Below are positions 1 through 11,761 of a DNA stretch of 64,000 nt, piece by piece. The stretch is from contig JAIWND010000001.1 in NCBI GenBank assembly GCA_025330725.1, forward strand, positions 620,001 to 684,000. The letters are read 5' to 3'. The position numbers and the translations under genes are program-made. The notes beneath the pieces were generated by a model, which did no database searches, was not told where the DNA came from, and saw nothing but the letters and a program-made list of their open reading frames with translations. This DNA comes from Chlamydoabsidia padenii (taxonomy: Eukaryota > Mucoromycota > Mucoromycetes > Mucorales > Cunninghamellaceae). Every line of letters starts with the position of its first letter. The first letter of the stretch is position 1.

Positions 1-968
1 CCCCTCAACCGTTGCCAATATCACCACCACACTCACATGCAATCCACGCCTTGATGCAGTATCCTTGCTCTGTTATTGTTGATATCTGGCGGGAACATAA
101 AAACGACATATTCCAGTCTCCTGATCTCACTGTCGAACAAGGTCGTGCATTTGTGGCCAAAAAGATGACGGAGCTATTACAAGATTCTCTTATGTACTTG
201 ATACCAGACGAAGATCCTGATGAACAAGCGCCACCAGATAGACAACATTACAACATTGATGCCATTTTGTCTCCTATCATTCTTGTCATTCGAAACTTGG
301 CTCATGGTGATCCCAACTTGCGACCTTTGATTGCTAATAATCTCTTGCCACAACAAAGGTAAGTGAAAAAAGAAAAGTTTTGTATTTAAAAAGAGTGTTA
401 CTCATCTTTGTTTCTTTAGTGATCGAATGATGCCTGTAAATCAAGGGAAAGGGTTACCTGCATATTTGATTAGGCTTATGACTTCTGCCATGCTACCACA
501 AACTAGGGATGCAGTCTGCGAAACTATGTTTGTACTTTGTGATGAAGATGGTAAGTCATGACACCCACATTGTTACTAATATACTAATATTCTATATTGG
601 ACACATTAGCGACTCGATTTACTCAAAAAGTAGGATACGGTAACGCAATTGGCTTCTTGGTGAATAAAGGAATTGCTATGGAACCACCACAGGAAACTCA
701 ACAGGATGACAACAATGGCGACACTGACAATGACAATCAACAAATCAATCCAATCACGGGGCAATATGTATCAGCGGAACGGGATCAAGGACCAGCATTG
801 GCGGATATGACGGACGAGGAAAAAGAACGAGAAGCAGAGAAACTATTTGTGCTATTCGAACGACTGAAAAAGACTGGAATCATCGATGTCGAAAACCCTA
901 TTGCTAAGGCTATGCGGGAAGGTGGTGGTGATAGTCGTATTACGGAACTAGATAGTGATGAAGAATAA
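1..968 (+). CDS. Synembryn / RIC8 G-alpha chaperone and exchange factor, C-terminal part (cut by window start)
   Basis: Seen: the reading frame is open from the first codon (base 3), and three exons join cleanly: 1-358, about 420-551 and about 609-968, with GTAAG donors and TTTAG/TTAG acceptors. The joined protein has an acidic linker (IPDEDPDEQ), then a segment ending in the motif VGYGNAIGFLVNKGI, which matches the GYGNAAG region of synembryns. It ends in a charged, disordered tail rich in D, N and E. Known: RIC8 proteins are armadillo-fold chaperones and non-receptor exchange factors for G-alpha subunits, acting at the plasma membrane and in spindle positioning. They occur in filamentous fungi and animals but not in budding yeast. 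Inference: the missing N-terminus lies upstream of the window. The RGS protein and phosphodiesterase near 60 kb belong to the same signalling network. Confidence 0.85.
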
Positions 969-1626
969 TAGTATGGGTTTAGTGGTTAAACTTTTTTTTT
1001 TAACAAATAAACACACTCTTTATACTTTTGTCTTGTCTTTTTAAAATAATGATAGTACTAGTATCGATGATTTACATTTTGGCTTATTCGTTGATATCAT
1101 CATGATACCAAGGGGTAAGCAGGAGGTGATTCTCTCTTCTTCTTTTTTTTTTTTTTTTTGGTCGTTTTAAAAGAACAACTGTGTAGGATCAGCCCTGCAA
1201 CTACTACCTTCTTCCAAGGACATGATAATATATGCTACTTATACTTTACTCTTTAAAGTAATGATCCATGCTTATGCTCATCCTTCTTTATATAGAAGTA
1301 CACGACAATGTTGGATTGGTGTAATCACTCATTTGTATTATTATAAAGTGGGCATGCATGAAAAAAGGTCTGTGGAGCAAAAGCGCGGGCGGAATTTGAA
1401 ATAATCTGGCTTTTGTAATGCACCCAGATTTTTTTTTTTTTTCTTTTGACTCCTTTTCTTCCTCTTCCACGTAAAACTTTATACATCCTCTCCTTTTTTA
1501 GGTCAACTCCTCTTTCTCTCTTTTACATTCCCCTTCATTCATCCATTTCTACCGTTTTTATATTTGTTTGTCCTTGTCTTTTTAATCTCTCTATATTTTA
1601 CTCCACCTTTGACCTACCAACCCATA
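969..1626. other. Intergenic region between RIC8 and the coiled-coil gene
   Basis: No coding sequence is visible. AATAAA-like sequence near 1005 fits the 3' end of RIC8. T-runs occur at about 1141-1159 and 1431-1442, and a copy of the CGG-TTTGAAA promoter motif lies at 1390-1402. Short frames here have no protein-like composition. Confidence 0.6.
1390..1402 (+). promoter_or_regulatory. Copy of the dispersed CGGRATTTGAAAT motif
   Basis: CGGAATTTGAAAT, preceded by GCGGG, 225 bp upstream of the ATG at 1627. It belongs to the window-wide promoter motif family. Confidence 0.45.
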
Positions 1627-2344
1627 ATGTCGGCAACTGTCCACCCACCATCTAATCAACAAAAGTTTTGGCCTTTGAAAAAGTTTGCTTTAGGGAAAAG
1701 TACACATACAAACATGAATCAACAAAAGGCATCTTCAGGTAAAGAAAACATCAAGTCTTTTACCTTGTTGGATACCCTTGTTAATGTTATGCTTCTTTTT
1801 AGGTACTGGTGACAAGAAGACGAAAAAAGGTTCTAATGGCAACAAATCAGTAGCATCAGTGGAAACAAGTACAGCAACAGCAACAACAAAAACAACACTA
1901 GTAACACTCTCCAAACAAAAAGACGCTCCTTCAAGGTAATATAATAGAATAAAATGGAATATGGCGGGGGATTGGATGGATTTAGGCGCTGTGGGATCTT
2001 ATTTACAAGATGATCCATAAAGATGATAATCACCTGCATGAACCCGTTCCTAACCAAAATAGTATCCATTTTTAGTATCTCTCTTCAACAGCGTCGTGGT
2101 GAAAAAGGTAAGAAAAGGGAAATAGAAAAACAGGTTTTGTTTGTGTTATATATTTACATGCAACTCATCCATCATCTTTAATAGGAATACTGGTAAATGA
2201 CACCTCCTCAACTGTCTCTAAAAAACAAGATCAGGGTAATCTTACCTTAGGAGTATCTACTATGACAACACAAAGATCTCGACAACGCGTCCCATCCTCT
2301 CAAACCAATACCTCACAATTGTCTAGCAAAGAATCACTACGACA

Positions 2345-2376
<32 letters not shown>

Positions 2377-4791
2377 AGCAGCAGACTCTCACTCGGCGAT
2401 CATCACTCAAACCAGCTAAAAAGGATACCTCTTACCATCAGCAACAGCAACAACAGCAGCAGCAATCACTTGAAGTTACCCAATTGGTTACTAATAACAC
2501 GACATCAAATCTATCTGCACCTAAAGCCTCTCTGTCACCAGTAACTACAATGCCAATTATAACAACTCCTTCCGAAGAACCAACAGTCAACGGTGTCAAC
2601 ACTTTGCCAGTATCTTTAACTAGAAGCAATACCTATTCGGCACCATCACCGCCAAATCCTTTAGTAATAACAACCCTTCCCGAAGTAAACGACACAACAG
2701 AAGGAGCAATGGCAACGACATTAGGATCAAAACCTCGACAGAAACTAGTACGACCAACATCATGTACTAGTTTACGACAAATGGCTCTTCATCAAACTCT
2801 ATACCCACCATCACCAAAATCAAGGCAATGCGACTCGACCAACATTCAAGATTACCACTACCAGTATCCTCAATACATCATTAAACGATCTAGCACCTTC
2901 AACCACTTACCTCCACCATGTGCGTCTCACAGACGCTCATCTGAATCTACTTTGGAAGACAACCTGGTAACGCCAAACAATGAAGATGATTACGAGGTCA
3001 CGGGGCCGGATTATTCTATGGATTGCTATTACGACGATGACGATCAGACTATCTTTTCCAACAATATTCTTTTGGTGGATGTCAATAAACCACCACCACC
3101 ACCCAGTCCCCCTGCTCGTCGAATCCAGAAAAGACCGGTATCTATGATCTGCCAACGATTGCCCGATTCTGCGTATATCACCGATCACCCTGCCTATCGT
3201 CATTCTCCCTATCACCATCATCAGCATCAGTATCTGCAGCATCAGGGTATTGTCACTGTGGGGGAAGCGGGTGATCTCTGTGTTTCTCCTTCGGGGAGTA
3301 ATTATCATCAAGATGGTGGATATTATACTACCAACAATGACAACAATGCGACCTCACCAACTCCTATCTCACCTGGCTCTACTGACTCTGGGACCACGAC
3401 CGAATCACATCGCCAACATTACCAGCACCAATCCAATCACCAACCGATCTATGTTTTTCCTGACTCATCCTCCTTTAACAAAAAACACATCAAGCGCAAC
3501 TCTCTACAGCAAGTCCATTATCATCAAGCTCAGCAACAGATTTATCAGCAACAGCAACAACAACAGCAACAACAGCAACAACAGCAACAACAGCAGCAAC
3601 AGCAGCAACAGGTCCATCATCAACAGGTCCATCATCAACAAACCCATCATCAACAACAGCAACAGCAACAAAAATCTCCAACTGGTACACCTCATCAACG
3701 ACAGTATCTCAGTATGGATTTATTGAAACAAGAATTGGAAAGTGAACGTGCGGTGGTCCATGCTTTACAGCGACAAAAAGAAGGTAAACCATCACACAAT
3801 TCATTCTAATCATCCATGAACTAACTTGACTTTTTACTATATACTATAGCTTATAATAAGGACATTAGTTACTTGTGTCAAAACGTGGACAAGTTAACAA
3901 AAGATGGAAAAGAATGGAAGGCAAAGTATGAACAAGAAAAGGTATGAACTCGACCCCACGATAACATGAAAATCATCTAACACCAAGTCTTCTCTTTATC
4001 AATAATAGGCGGAAAAGCAGAAACATCAAGACGACCTTTTGGCAGCAATGAACAAATTCAGCGAAGCGACAGAACAGATCAAGCAATTATCGAACGAAAA
4101 GCAGCGCCTCAAGATGGAATTGGACAGTGTCAACAATCAGCTTATTATAGAAAAAAGTCGACAACCAGTAACCCCACCTCATACTACCACTATCGCACCA
4201 TCAACGACAACCATTGCCAACTCTCTTGTCGAACTTTATCAGCATGAAACACTCCATTGCCAAGATCAGCAGCATCAAATCAAACTGATTCAAAACACCA
4301 TGATTCAACTTTTGCAATTGAATATCTTTGGCCATACATCAATGCACCTTTTGGGATCTAAAGAAACAAAAGAAAGGAAAAGGTAAATAGTCCAAGTACA
4401 CCATGTGAACTTTTTGGTTGCATGACTAAAAGTAGATATCTGATTCTCCCTTTTTGTATTTGTTATAGTGACGAAGGAAACCATACAGTAACATTGACAC
4501 GCACCAATAGTGTTTTGCCATCCATATCAGGGCATCAACAGCAGCGAAAAACAACAACCCGATCTCGGTCTTCCTCATCTAAAAATGCTACCAGCGATAC
4601 GAATAGCAGCAACAATGCGCCCACCACCGAAACATCGGATGATTCACCTTGTCAACACCCACTTTCGGACTCGACACCAAGAAACACAATGTCTTCTACT
4701 AATCTTGATTCCCAGTTGCAGGACCTCGTACAGGAAAAAGAACTGGTAAGAAAAAAAAATAGCTTATCAGGGACGTAATGGATCCTAATCA

Positions 4792-4822
<31 letters not shown>

Positions 4823-4993
4823 TCAACCACTTAGTTACAAGCTGAATATAGTAAAATCCCGGTCAGTGGTGGAAATGCTATTTGTCGGCGAAGAAGGGAA
4901 GACCTGGAAGCAAGACTGGACGAAGTGGACTCGAAAATGCGGAAAATTAGATTAAGGATTAAACGTAGACATAAAAAAGGACATTTAAATTAA
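1627..4993 (+). CDS. Polyglutamine-rich protein with C-terminal coiled coils; family not recognised
   Basis: Seen: an ATG at 1627 (MSATVHPPSNQQ) opens a frame that stays intact through at least seven introns, at about 1739-1802, 1937-2073, 2108-2184, 3784-3848, 3942-4008, 4384-4468 and 4746-4834, to the stop at 4991-4993. The large middle exon is low-complexity, with polyQ tracts near 2343-2385, 2440-2465 and 3541-3610 (more than 20 Q) and tandem HHQQ units at 3613-3655. The last exons form heptad-like coiled coil, and the protein ends in a very basic segment around EARLDEVDSKMRKIRLRIKR. Known: basic, arginine-rich ends on coiled coils are common in cytoskeleton and spindle-pole proteins, but I could not name a family. 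Inference: a structural or scaffolding role. Exon joins were read by eye, so the number of introns is approximate. Confidence 0.7.
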
Positions 4994-5894
4994 TAGACAT
5001 ATGCATTACATACCCCCCCTTCCTTCTCCTCCCTCTATCTCTTTTTTATCACCCAACTTTATACTAGTCTATCATTAATAAAATAAAGCCATTGCTGTAT
5101 TTGAAATTTATTTATAATGACAATGAATTGTCAGGGCTCTCTGTTTTTTTTTTTTTTTTTTTTTGGACGGGTGTGATTAAAGCAGCGTATTGGTATGCTT
5201 CAGGTGGGAGGAAGAAGTCAGGTAAGAGTACATAATGAAAACTGGGTTGATTTTTGTGACCAGGACGTATTTGCCTTGGAGGTATGATAGCTCAAAATGT
5301 GCATTCATGCCAAACATATTATTTTTAAATCCCGCCTGTCCGTCGATCAAAACACCTTCACATATCACCTTCTTTATGTATGGGACAAGCGAGGGTTAAT
5401 GAGCCTACCTTTTTTTTTGCGCTGGTGCATATGTAGAAACTATCCTATCGGATGTATGTGGTACATGCCTTCCATCAAAAAGTATTCGTGCAGACTACTA
5501 TATGTGTTTTTGCCGAGCTATGTGATGCTTTGTATGTCCTGTTGCCTAAATGTTTTGAAATCCAGGCACGAAATCGATCTGACAGACAAGACGATAAACA
5601 CTTCAAGCTCCGTTAATACGACTTGGAAAAAAGAAAAAAGTTCATCAAGATTCTCAACCTTGATAGAAAGTAAGACAATGATATGTTTCAACCCCTTTCT
5701 ATCCTTGATCGTGTGATATAACAATAAATGAGTAAAAAGGGGATCAACCTCCAAGTGGTAAAGTCATTGTTGGTATTCATATCGGGATTTGAAATTCTGA
5801 AATCATAAAAGGAAATCAATCAGGTTGATTTTTTATTTCCCACCTTTCTTCTTTCTTCATCTTATTTATTTGACCTCCAAAATCAAAAACGGTG
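4994..5894. other. Intergenic region
   Basis: Holds AATAAA-type sequence near 5079, a T-run at about 5145-5164 and two copies of the promoter motif (5322-5334 and 5783-5795). The short frames on both strands at 5300-5750 have no recognisable domain or splice structure and are not called. Confidence 0.55.
5783..5795 (+). promoter_or_regulatory. Exact copy of the CGGGATTTGAAAT motif
   Basis: CGGGATTTGAAAT, 100 bp upstream of the ATG at 5895. A second, reverse-oriented copy (TTTTTAAATCCCG) lies at 5322-5334. Confidence 0.55.
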
Positions 5895-8479
5895 ATGGTT
5901 TGTCTTGGACCAAGAAAAAAAGAAAAGAAAACGAATGGATTCCTCAGCCCTGACGATGCAGCTAATGGTGTAGGTAGTAGAGGCATCAATAACAACAATC
6001 CAGGTGGCGCTACGAAACGTGGAAGCAAGTTGAAACCCCCCACCAAGATAGCTCATTCGACAACACCTGCAACAACAACAAAAACCAACACAACAGGAAC
6101 AACAGCAACGTCTAGACGGTCAGTCTCTCCCCGTCCTTCTGTAGATGGTCGATTATCTCAACACCGAACATCTCGTACCTCTCTCAACAGTCAACGCTCT
6201 ATCAGCCCAGGTCCAGCTCATCGTCGTCCTACATCTCCTCAACCTTCTCCTCGTCAAAGCATGGCCTCCGTTCGCAGTACTACACCGGCAACAAAACCAG
6301 CTCACTCACGCAACACTAATGTAACCTCAGTCAAGAAATCCCCTGTGGCCCAAATGCGACAAGACTTTGATACACTAAAAGTCAAGGTAAGAGAATAATA
6401 ATAAAAGTTAACGAATGCAGTCTTACTCTTTTTTTTTTTTTACTATTGTTTGAAATAGTATGATGCCAATGAACAACTCATTGCTCAGCAACAAGCTGAA
6501 CTGGAACTTTTGAAGCAGCAACTAGCTCACGCCTCTCCGCCTTCAACTCCTATGCTACCACCACCAACACTAGAAATTAATCAACCTACACCACCAATCT
6601 CTCATTCCAACACCTTGTTAGATCTTCAACAAGCTCAAGCATTATCGGATAAGGAGGAGGCTTTGAAAAAGAAGGAATTGGCTTTGGAGGAACTTCAGCA
6701 GAAATTGGAACAAGCTAGCAAGAATACTATTGTGGAATCATCTGTGGACGACGACGACGAGCTCAAGAAGGCTGCTCTCTTGGCTGAAAAGGAACGCTTA
6801 TTGGCTGAAAAAGAACGAGTCTTGGAGGAACGACGAGTACAAGTGGAACAAGAACAACGGTTGGCATTGGAACAGGTGGCCTCTCAAATGGACAAACTTC
6901 GATTGGAGGTAAATTTCAAACCCAACGGACAACTGCGTACTGATTGAACAACTTTTCTTTTATAATGATGACTATAGAATGAAGAAGCTATCTCTCAATT
7001 GGCGGTCAAGGAAAAGGAATTGGATGACTTGCGCACTCATATACATGACACTGTCGTACCTAGCTCGACCACCAGCACCAACTCGACCAACGGCGAACAA
7101 TCCGAAGCATTGATTAAACTACAGCAACAATTGGATGAACAAAAATGGGCACATGAAGAAAGTTTACGACAACATGAACTGGTGATCATCGAAAAGGAAC
7201 GACTACTAAAAGATCAAGAACAAGCATTGGCGTCACTCAAGGAAGCACATGAAGACAATGTACGCAAACTTCAAACCCACCAATCCGCTAATATATTAAA
7301 GATCAAGCAACAACACAAGCAAGATATGGAAAAGTTGAAACAACAATTGGAACTAGTGGAAAAAACCAAGCAAGAACAGATGCAGCAAAAAGGTGATCAA
7401 GCCAAGCAACAACAAGAATATTTGGATGGTGAACTCGAAAAGATCTTGCATGCCTTTGAACAAGCGGAACATAATCACACTGCTCAGCTTCAAGACATGG
7501 AACACTCTCACCAAAATGCCTTGTCTGATTTACAACAATCTCATGTGAATCAACTAAAGACTATCAGCTCGAAACAAGGATATACATCAACTCGTTTTGT
7601 TCCTGTCCAAGCTGTATCATGGCCTGCTCCTCAACCTTTGTCTGTGCTTAGAAAAACAACTGGTCCTTCTCCTCGGCCAAATCGTGTCATCTTGGCGGCT
7701 ACTTCTTCTTCTTCTCAGGAACCTATTTTGACTCCACTGGATACCAAGAAAGTACAAGTTTATATCTCATCTGTTAGTGGAAACCCTCTGGTAAGAGCGT
7801 AAAATCAATGATATAGTATGTTATGCATTTATGACTAACACTTTTTTTTTTTTTTTTAATTCAACTCATTATATGTAGATCAAAAAGAATCAAGATCACA
7901 TTCAACAATTGCTGGAATCCCAAGGCATCTCCTTTGAACTGGTTGATGTTGCATCAAGCGAAGCCGCATTACAATACATGAAACGCAGTAACAACAACGG
8001 ATCTACTGATGGTCGCGCCAAAGAAGTGCCTCAATTATTTGTTGGTGGGGAATTCAGAGGGGTGAGTATATAGGGGTAGGGGGGAAAGTAATACAATTGG
8101 ATAGAAGGACTAACCATTACTATGCTTTTTGTAGTTATATGACGATGTAATCAAGCATGTAGACGATGGCACATTGGAAACGCTTTTGACACCAGCTGCT
8201 GAAAGAAACTGGACCGACGCTGAACGACAAGCCCTTGAAAAGGCTACCAATGGAATCCCTGCATCCTCCTTCCGATCTAATATGCCACCACCACCTGTCC
8301 TTGTGCTGCCCAGTGGTTCCGTGCAACTACCTACTTTGCGCAAGACCAACACGACCTCTCATCATCAGTCATCATACACTACAACTACATTGCCCGATGA
8401 AGATGAAGCCCTGCTTAAAGAATTAGAGCAAGAACTCAAGAATGGAAATGTAGACCTGTCTCAATTGGATCATATCTAA
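5895..8479 (+). CDS. Coiled-coil protein with C-terminal SH3BGR / glutaredoxin-like domain
   Basis: Seen: five exons, roughly 5895-6385, 6459-6909, 6979-7790, 7879-8061 and 8135-8479, joined in frame. The start is the ATG at 5895 (MVCLGPRKKEKK); a GTG one codon earlier is disregarded. The N-terminus is basic, rich in S/T/P and disordered. The middle is several hundred residues of K/E/Q coiled coil (KEELALEELQQKLEQ-type heptads). The last ~200 residues start KVQVYISSVSGNP and include SQGISFELVDVA and VPQLFVGGEFRGLYD, the layout of the SH3BGR branch of the thioredoxin fold. The CxxC active site of true glutaredoxins is absent. Known: SH3BGR-like domains are non-catalytic protein-binding modules. 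Inference: a cytoskeletal or scaffold protein that uses the degenerate glutaredoxin fold for binding. The following gene is convergent, about 300 bp away. Confidence 0.8.
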
Positions 8480-8782
8480 TAGTAGTTATCCCTACTCTAC
8501 CCACCCCCTTTTTTTTATTAGTATAGTAGCTGTCTATTGTGTTTTATTATACCTATCATTTATATTTTATCTTATCCACTACTTAGTATTCTGTTGTTGT
8601 ATCCTTCTTGCTATTAATATAAAAATAAATCATATTGTGTGCTTTATTCATGATCAAAACAATAAACTTGATATATACACATCAAATAAACTATCACTAT
8701 CAATATATACTATATGTGTGTGGGGGGTGGATAAGGGGTACTAGTAAAATAAAATAAAATAAAAAACGTATTATATAAGTAG
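8480..8782. other. Convergent 3' intergenic region
   Basis: Contains AATAAA signals for the plus-strand gene (near 8624) and TTTATT-type sequence for the minus-strand gene. An AAAAT repeat lies at about 8747-8765. No gene seen. Confidence 0.5.
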
Positions 8783-8938
8783 CTAGATAGAATTTTGATT
8801 CTTGGTGGTAACAGAGCTTGGTGGGTAAGAGGCTTGATTCATAGTGGCTAGTATCTGTGTCAAATGATCCAAAGCAACAAGAGATGATATAGAAGTGTCG
8901 CCATCACGTATCCCACAAAGAGTAGCATCTTCCTATGG

Positions 8939-8978
<40 letters not shown>

Positions 8979-9713
8979 ATAGGAGCACTAGTACCTTTTT
9001 TTACTGTTGCATAAAATTACCTTGATGATCCTTTCCAAAGACGGAATATGTTGAGCAACCATTTTTTGAAATTGAGACAGGAAGCATTTCAGAGAGGCTG
9101 TGGAGATGACATTCTAAAGACAAGTTGAAAAAAGTAAAGTTAGTATCAACCCATCCGCAATAAATCATGACCCTTTTTTAGCAATAGCAACTATTCAAAA
9201 CATAAACAAAATAGATATCACAATGTGATTTCCCACACTGAGATGACTATGGATGATTATGAGAATCATGTTTTACCTATCGCGCCTGCATGGAAGCCGC
9301 ATCATTTTACTTTTTATATTGGTTGTTTTTGCTTTTATATATAATATTACCTTTTCAGTAGTAGTGGTGAGTCGAAAAGGAGGAAAGGGTGAAGATATGT
9401 CGCTATACTTATTGTTGAATATGACCGCCAGTGTGGTGGGTGTCAGGATAGGTGGTGAACGCCAATGATCTTCGAGGTTTTCTACTATTTCCAAAAGTCG
9501 TTCATCCGTCAAGATGCTTGTGTTGGATGGCACTGAGCTAGAGTTCATTGTCGGATGAGGAGAGTTGACAGGAGGGGAGGAAGAAGAAGGAGGGGGGATG
9601 GATGATGTTGTCGACGGAGATAAGGCTGAGAGCGATGAATCGACCGAGTCCAACTTTTCAAAGGAAGAGTGCTGTTGCTGTCTTTCTTGCACTGTAGGCA
9701 AAGTAAAATACAT
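8783..9713 (-). CDS. Small serine/proline-rich protein of unknown function
   Basis: Seen on the minus strand: exon 1 9713-9351 (MYFTLPTVQERQQ...), exon 2 about 9114-9021 and exon 3 about 8938-8783, with GTAAT donors and TTTAG/CATAG acceptors, give one frame of about 200 aa. The first 60 residues are S/P/T-rich. The middle has a helix-like stretch (DERLLEIVENLEDHW) and the end a second one (LKCFLSQFQKMVAQHIPSLERII). No catalytic motif, signal peptide or membrane segment is visible. The intron before exon 3 carries a 38-base A-run on the plus strand at 8939-8976. A longer upstream frame starting at 9914 is mostly polyphenylalanine from the A-run near 9750-9787 and is not taken as the start. The helices could suit a small subunit of a larger complex, but that is a guess. 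Confidence 0.55.
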
Positions 9714-9750
9714 TTTGAAGTTAAAAAAAGAAAGGAAAGGAAGGAAAGCG

Positions 9751-9791
<41 letters not shown>

Positions 9792-9808
9792 ATTGCCTTT
9801 TATTTCTT

Positions 9809-9820
9809 TTTTAAATCCCG
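9809..9820 (-). promoter_or_regulatory. CGGGATTTAAAA motif copy upstream of the 9713 minus-strand start
   Basis: TTTTAAATCCCG on the plus strand, followed by CCG. It is about 100 bp upstream of the minus-strand ATG. Confidence 0.5.
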
Positions 9821-10205
9821 CCGATTCATGTTGAACAATGCCCGCGCCCTGAGATCGAGCAAAAAACTTAAAATGCTGTGTATCACTTGTTATCTTTTTT
9901 TTTACTATTGCCAATCAGAGTCTACCATCAAAGATGACCGTCCATTGATACAACTGGTACTATTAAAAGCCATCACAGAGGACGATCGAGAATACAAGCA
10001 CCATACTTACGGCTATTACCATTATGCAATATGTATCGAATCAACTTGACACTCTAAAATCCGACAACAGGGTCAAAACTTTCCCTGACAGATAAAAGGA
10101 GTAAGAATCTCAAGACTATTTGAGCCTCGTATCCTTTATTTAAAAGAATCGATCATTGTACTGTTCCATCCCATCATGTAAAAGGGGAATCACAAGTGTT
10201 CATCA

Positions 10206-10216
10206 TTCAAATCCCG
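10206..10216 (-). promoter_or_regulatory. CGGGATTTGAA motif copy upstream of the CBP3-like gene
   Basis: TTCAAATCCCG followed by ATATT, 115 bp upstream of the ATG at 10331. Confidence 0.5.
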
Positions 10217-10330
10217 ATATTTGCGAGACTGGGAGATCGGCGATTAAAAATACTTGAAAAAGGGAACGGAAAAAAAAAACATAACCCTTCCTTTTCTTTT
10301 CCACTTTTTCAAAAAAAACAAAATCTTCCA

Positions 10331-11454
10331 TGATTGCTCGTCAACTACTGAAGCCAACTGCAAAGGTAAGAATGGTATAAAAAGTAACTTGATTGTATAA
10401 TGTCACAAATTATAAAGTAAACCTTCCATTCACTTGTGACGATCTTTGATGTAGGGGTTATGCTCATCCTCTTGGACCCGACCTTTGACTAAAACACTGA
10501 CTCCAGCCACGGTAAAGATAAGCGAAATAAAAGTAGTACAAGAATCCACTAATTTTTTTTTTTAATGTATAGTTAACTCATGGTGTACGATTCTCCAGCT
10601 CTAAAGAACCAACAACGACAGGAGCAAATACCGCACCAACTGAAGACGGCACCAAATACAGCGAAACGACAAAGAAGATTGTATATGGCCTGGCACGCAT
10701 GTTGGGTTATTATTCTACTGGATCTACTGCTATTCGAGCAAGCCATCAACTTTATAATGTGTGTGCTCAACAAATGGACCTCAACAAGGATTTTTATGTA
10801 AACAGTAAGTAAGAAGAAACAAAAGGGTGCTTCGATTTATAATGTACTGACATGGATGATATGATATAGAATGTAATTTACCGGATACCTTCCAATCTTG
10901 GTTCTCTGTCACTCAACTACATGTTTGGATGTTGATGGTACACTTACGGGCTCACGATCAAGGGAAATTGTATATCCAAGAAGTCGTCAATCGTCTTTTT
11001 GAAGATTCCGAAGCTAGAATTCGTGAACATGGGGTAAGAGTAGATACAAAGGATCATTTTAGTCAAACTGATGCCCTTTTTTTTTTTTTTGCAGATCTCA
11101 CAACAGCGAATGATTGACAGTTATATCAAGGACTTGGTGGCACAATTCCATGGTGGTGTCGTCGCTTATGATGAAGGCATGTGCAAAGATGATCCTGTTT
11201 TGGCTGCTGCCTTATGGAGGTATGTATATATGTTTATATTTATATACATATGATGAATATTAACACGATACTTTTTTTTTTCTTTTCTTTTTTTATCCAG
11301 AAACCTTTTTGCCCCTACTTCCAACAATGCTACTGACCTCGCTTATGTTGTCCAATTCATTCGTCAAGAACTCAAGGCTTTGGAATCATTCGATGGCGAT
11401 AAATTGACCTCTGGTGTGATTGAATTTGGAAAACCCCATGCTACTTTTGATTAG
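10331..11454 (+). CDS. Ubiquinol-cytochrome c chaperone (CBP3 / UQCC1 family), mitochondrial
   Basis: Seen: about six exons from ATG 10331 (MIARQLLKPTAK) to TAG 11452-11454. The joined protein has a basic, S/T-rich N-terminus (CSSSWTRPLTKTLTPAT) that fits a mitochondrial targeting sequence. The conserved domain follows, with GYYSTGSTAIRASHQLYN, LPDTFQSWFSVTQLHVWML, RAHDQGKLYIQEVVNRLF and DEGMCKDDPVLAAALWRNLF. Known: this is the arrangement of Cbp3/UQCC1, which binds the mitoribosome and newly made cytochrome b with Cbp6 during complex III assembly in the matrix. The first exon is only 36 nt. Length (about 285 aa) is normal for the family. A motif copy lies about 115 bp upstream of the start. 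Confidence 0.88.
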
Positions 11455-11761
11455 TGTATAGTTATCATTATCACCTTGTATATCACCCTTTTTTTTTTTT
11501 TTACTGTTCCGCATCATTCTTTCTTTATTCATTATATCATCCCCATCCCCACCCCATCATTAGAATGTAGTTAAATAATAAAAGACCATCATTTTTATTT
11601 GTTAAAATATAATTTGCATGCATATGTATGTTTGTGTGTATATATATAAAAAAGTTGTTTATCTAAAACTGTAAAAGTGTATCATATATTGTAAAGTGTA
11701 TCAAGACTAAACAGAGGGGTAAAAGGATAGAGTGGGCAGGGTCCAATAATAGGGTCGTGAA
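11455..11761. other. Convergent 3' intergenic region
   Basis: Contains a T-run, AATAAA near 11575 and a short TATATA tract near 11640. No gene seen. Confidence 0.5.

Larger units (their letters stand above)
9714..10330. other. Divergent promoter region
   Basis: Lies between the minus-strand gene starting at 9713 and the plus-strand gene starting at 10331. It holds a long A-run (about 9751-9787) and two motif copies, one about 100 bp upstream of each start (9809-9820 and 10206-10216). Confidence 0.6.

Noticed and set aside
9273..9914. Longer reading of the minus-strand gene starting at 9914
   Set aside because: The added N-terminus is mostly polyphenylalanine from an A-run, and the splice donor at 9350 ends the exon; ATG 9713 is more credible.
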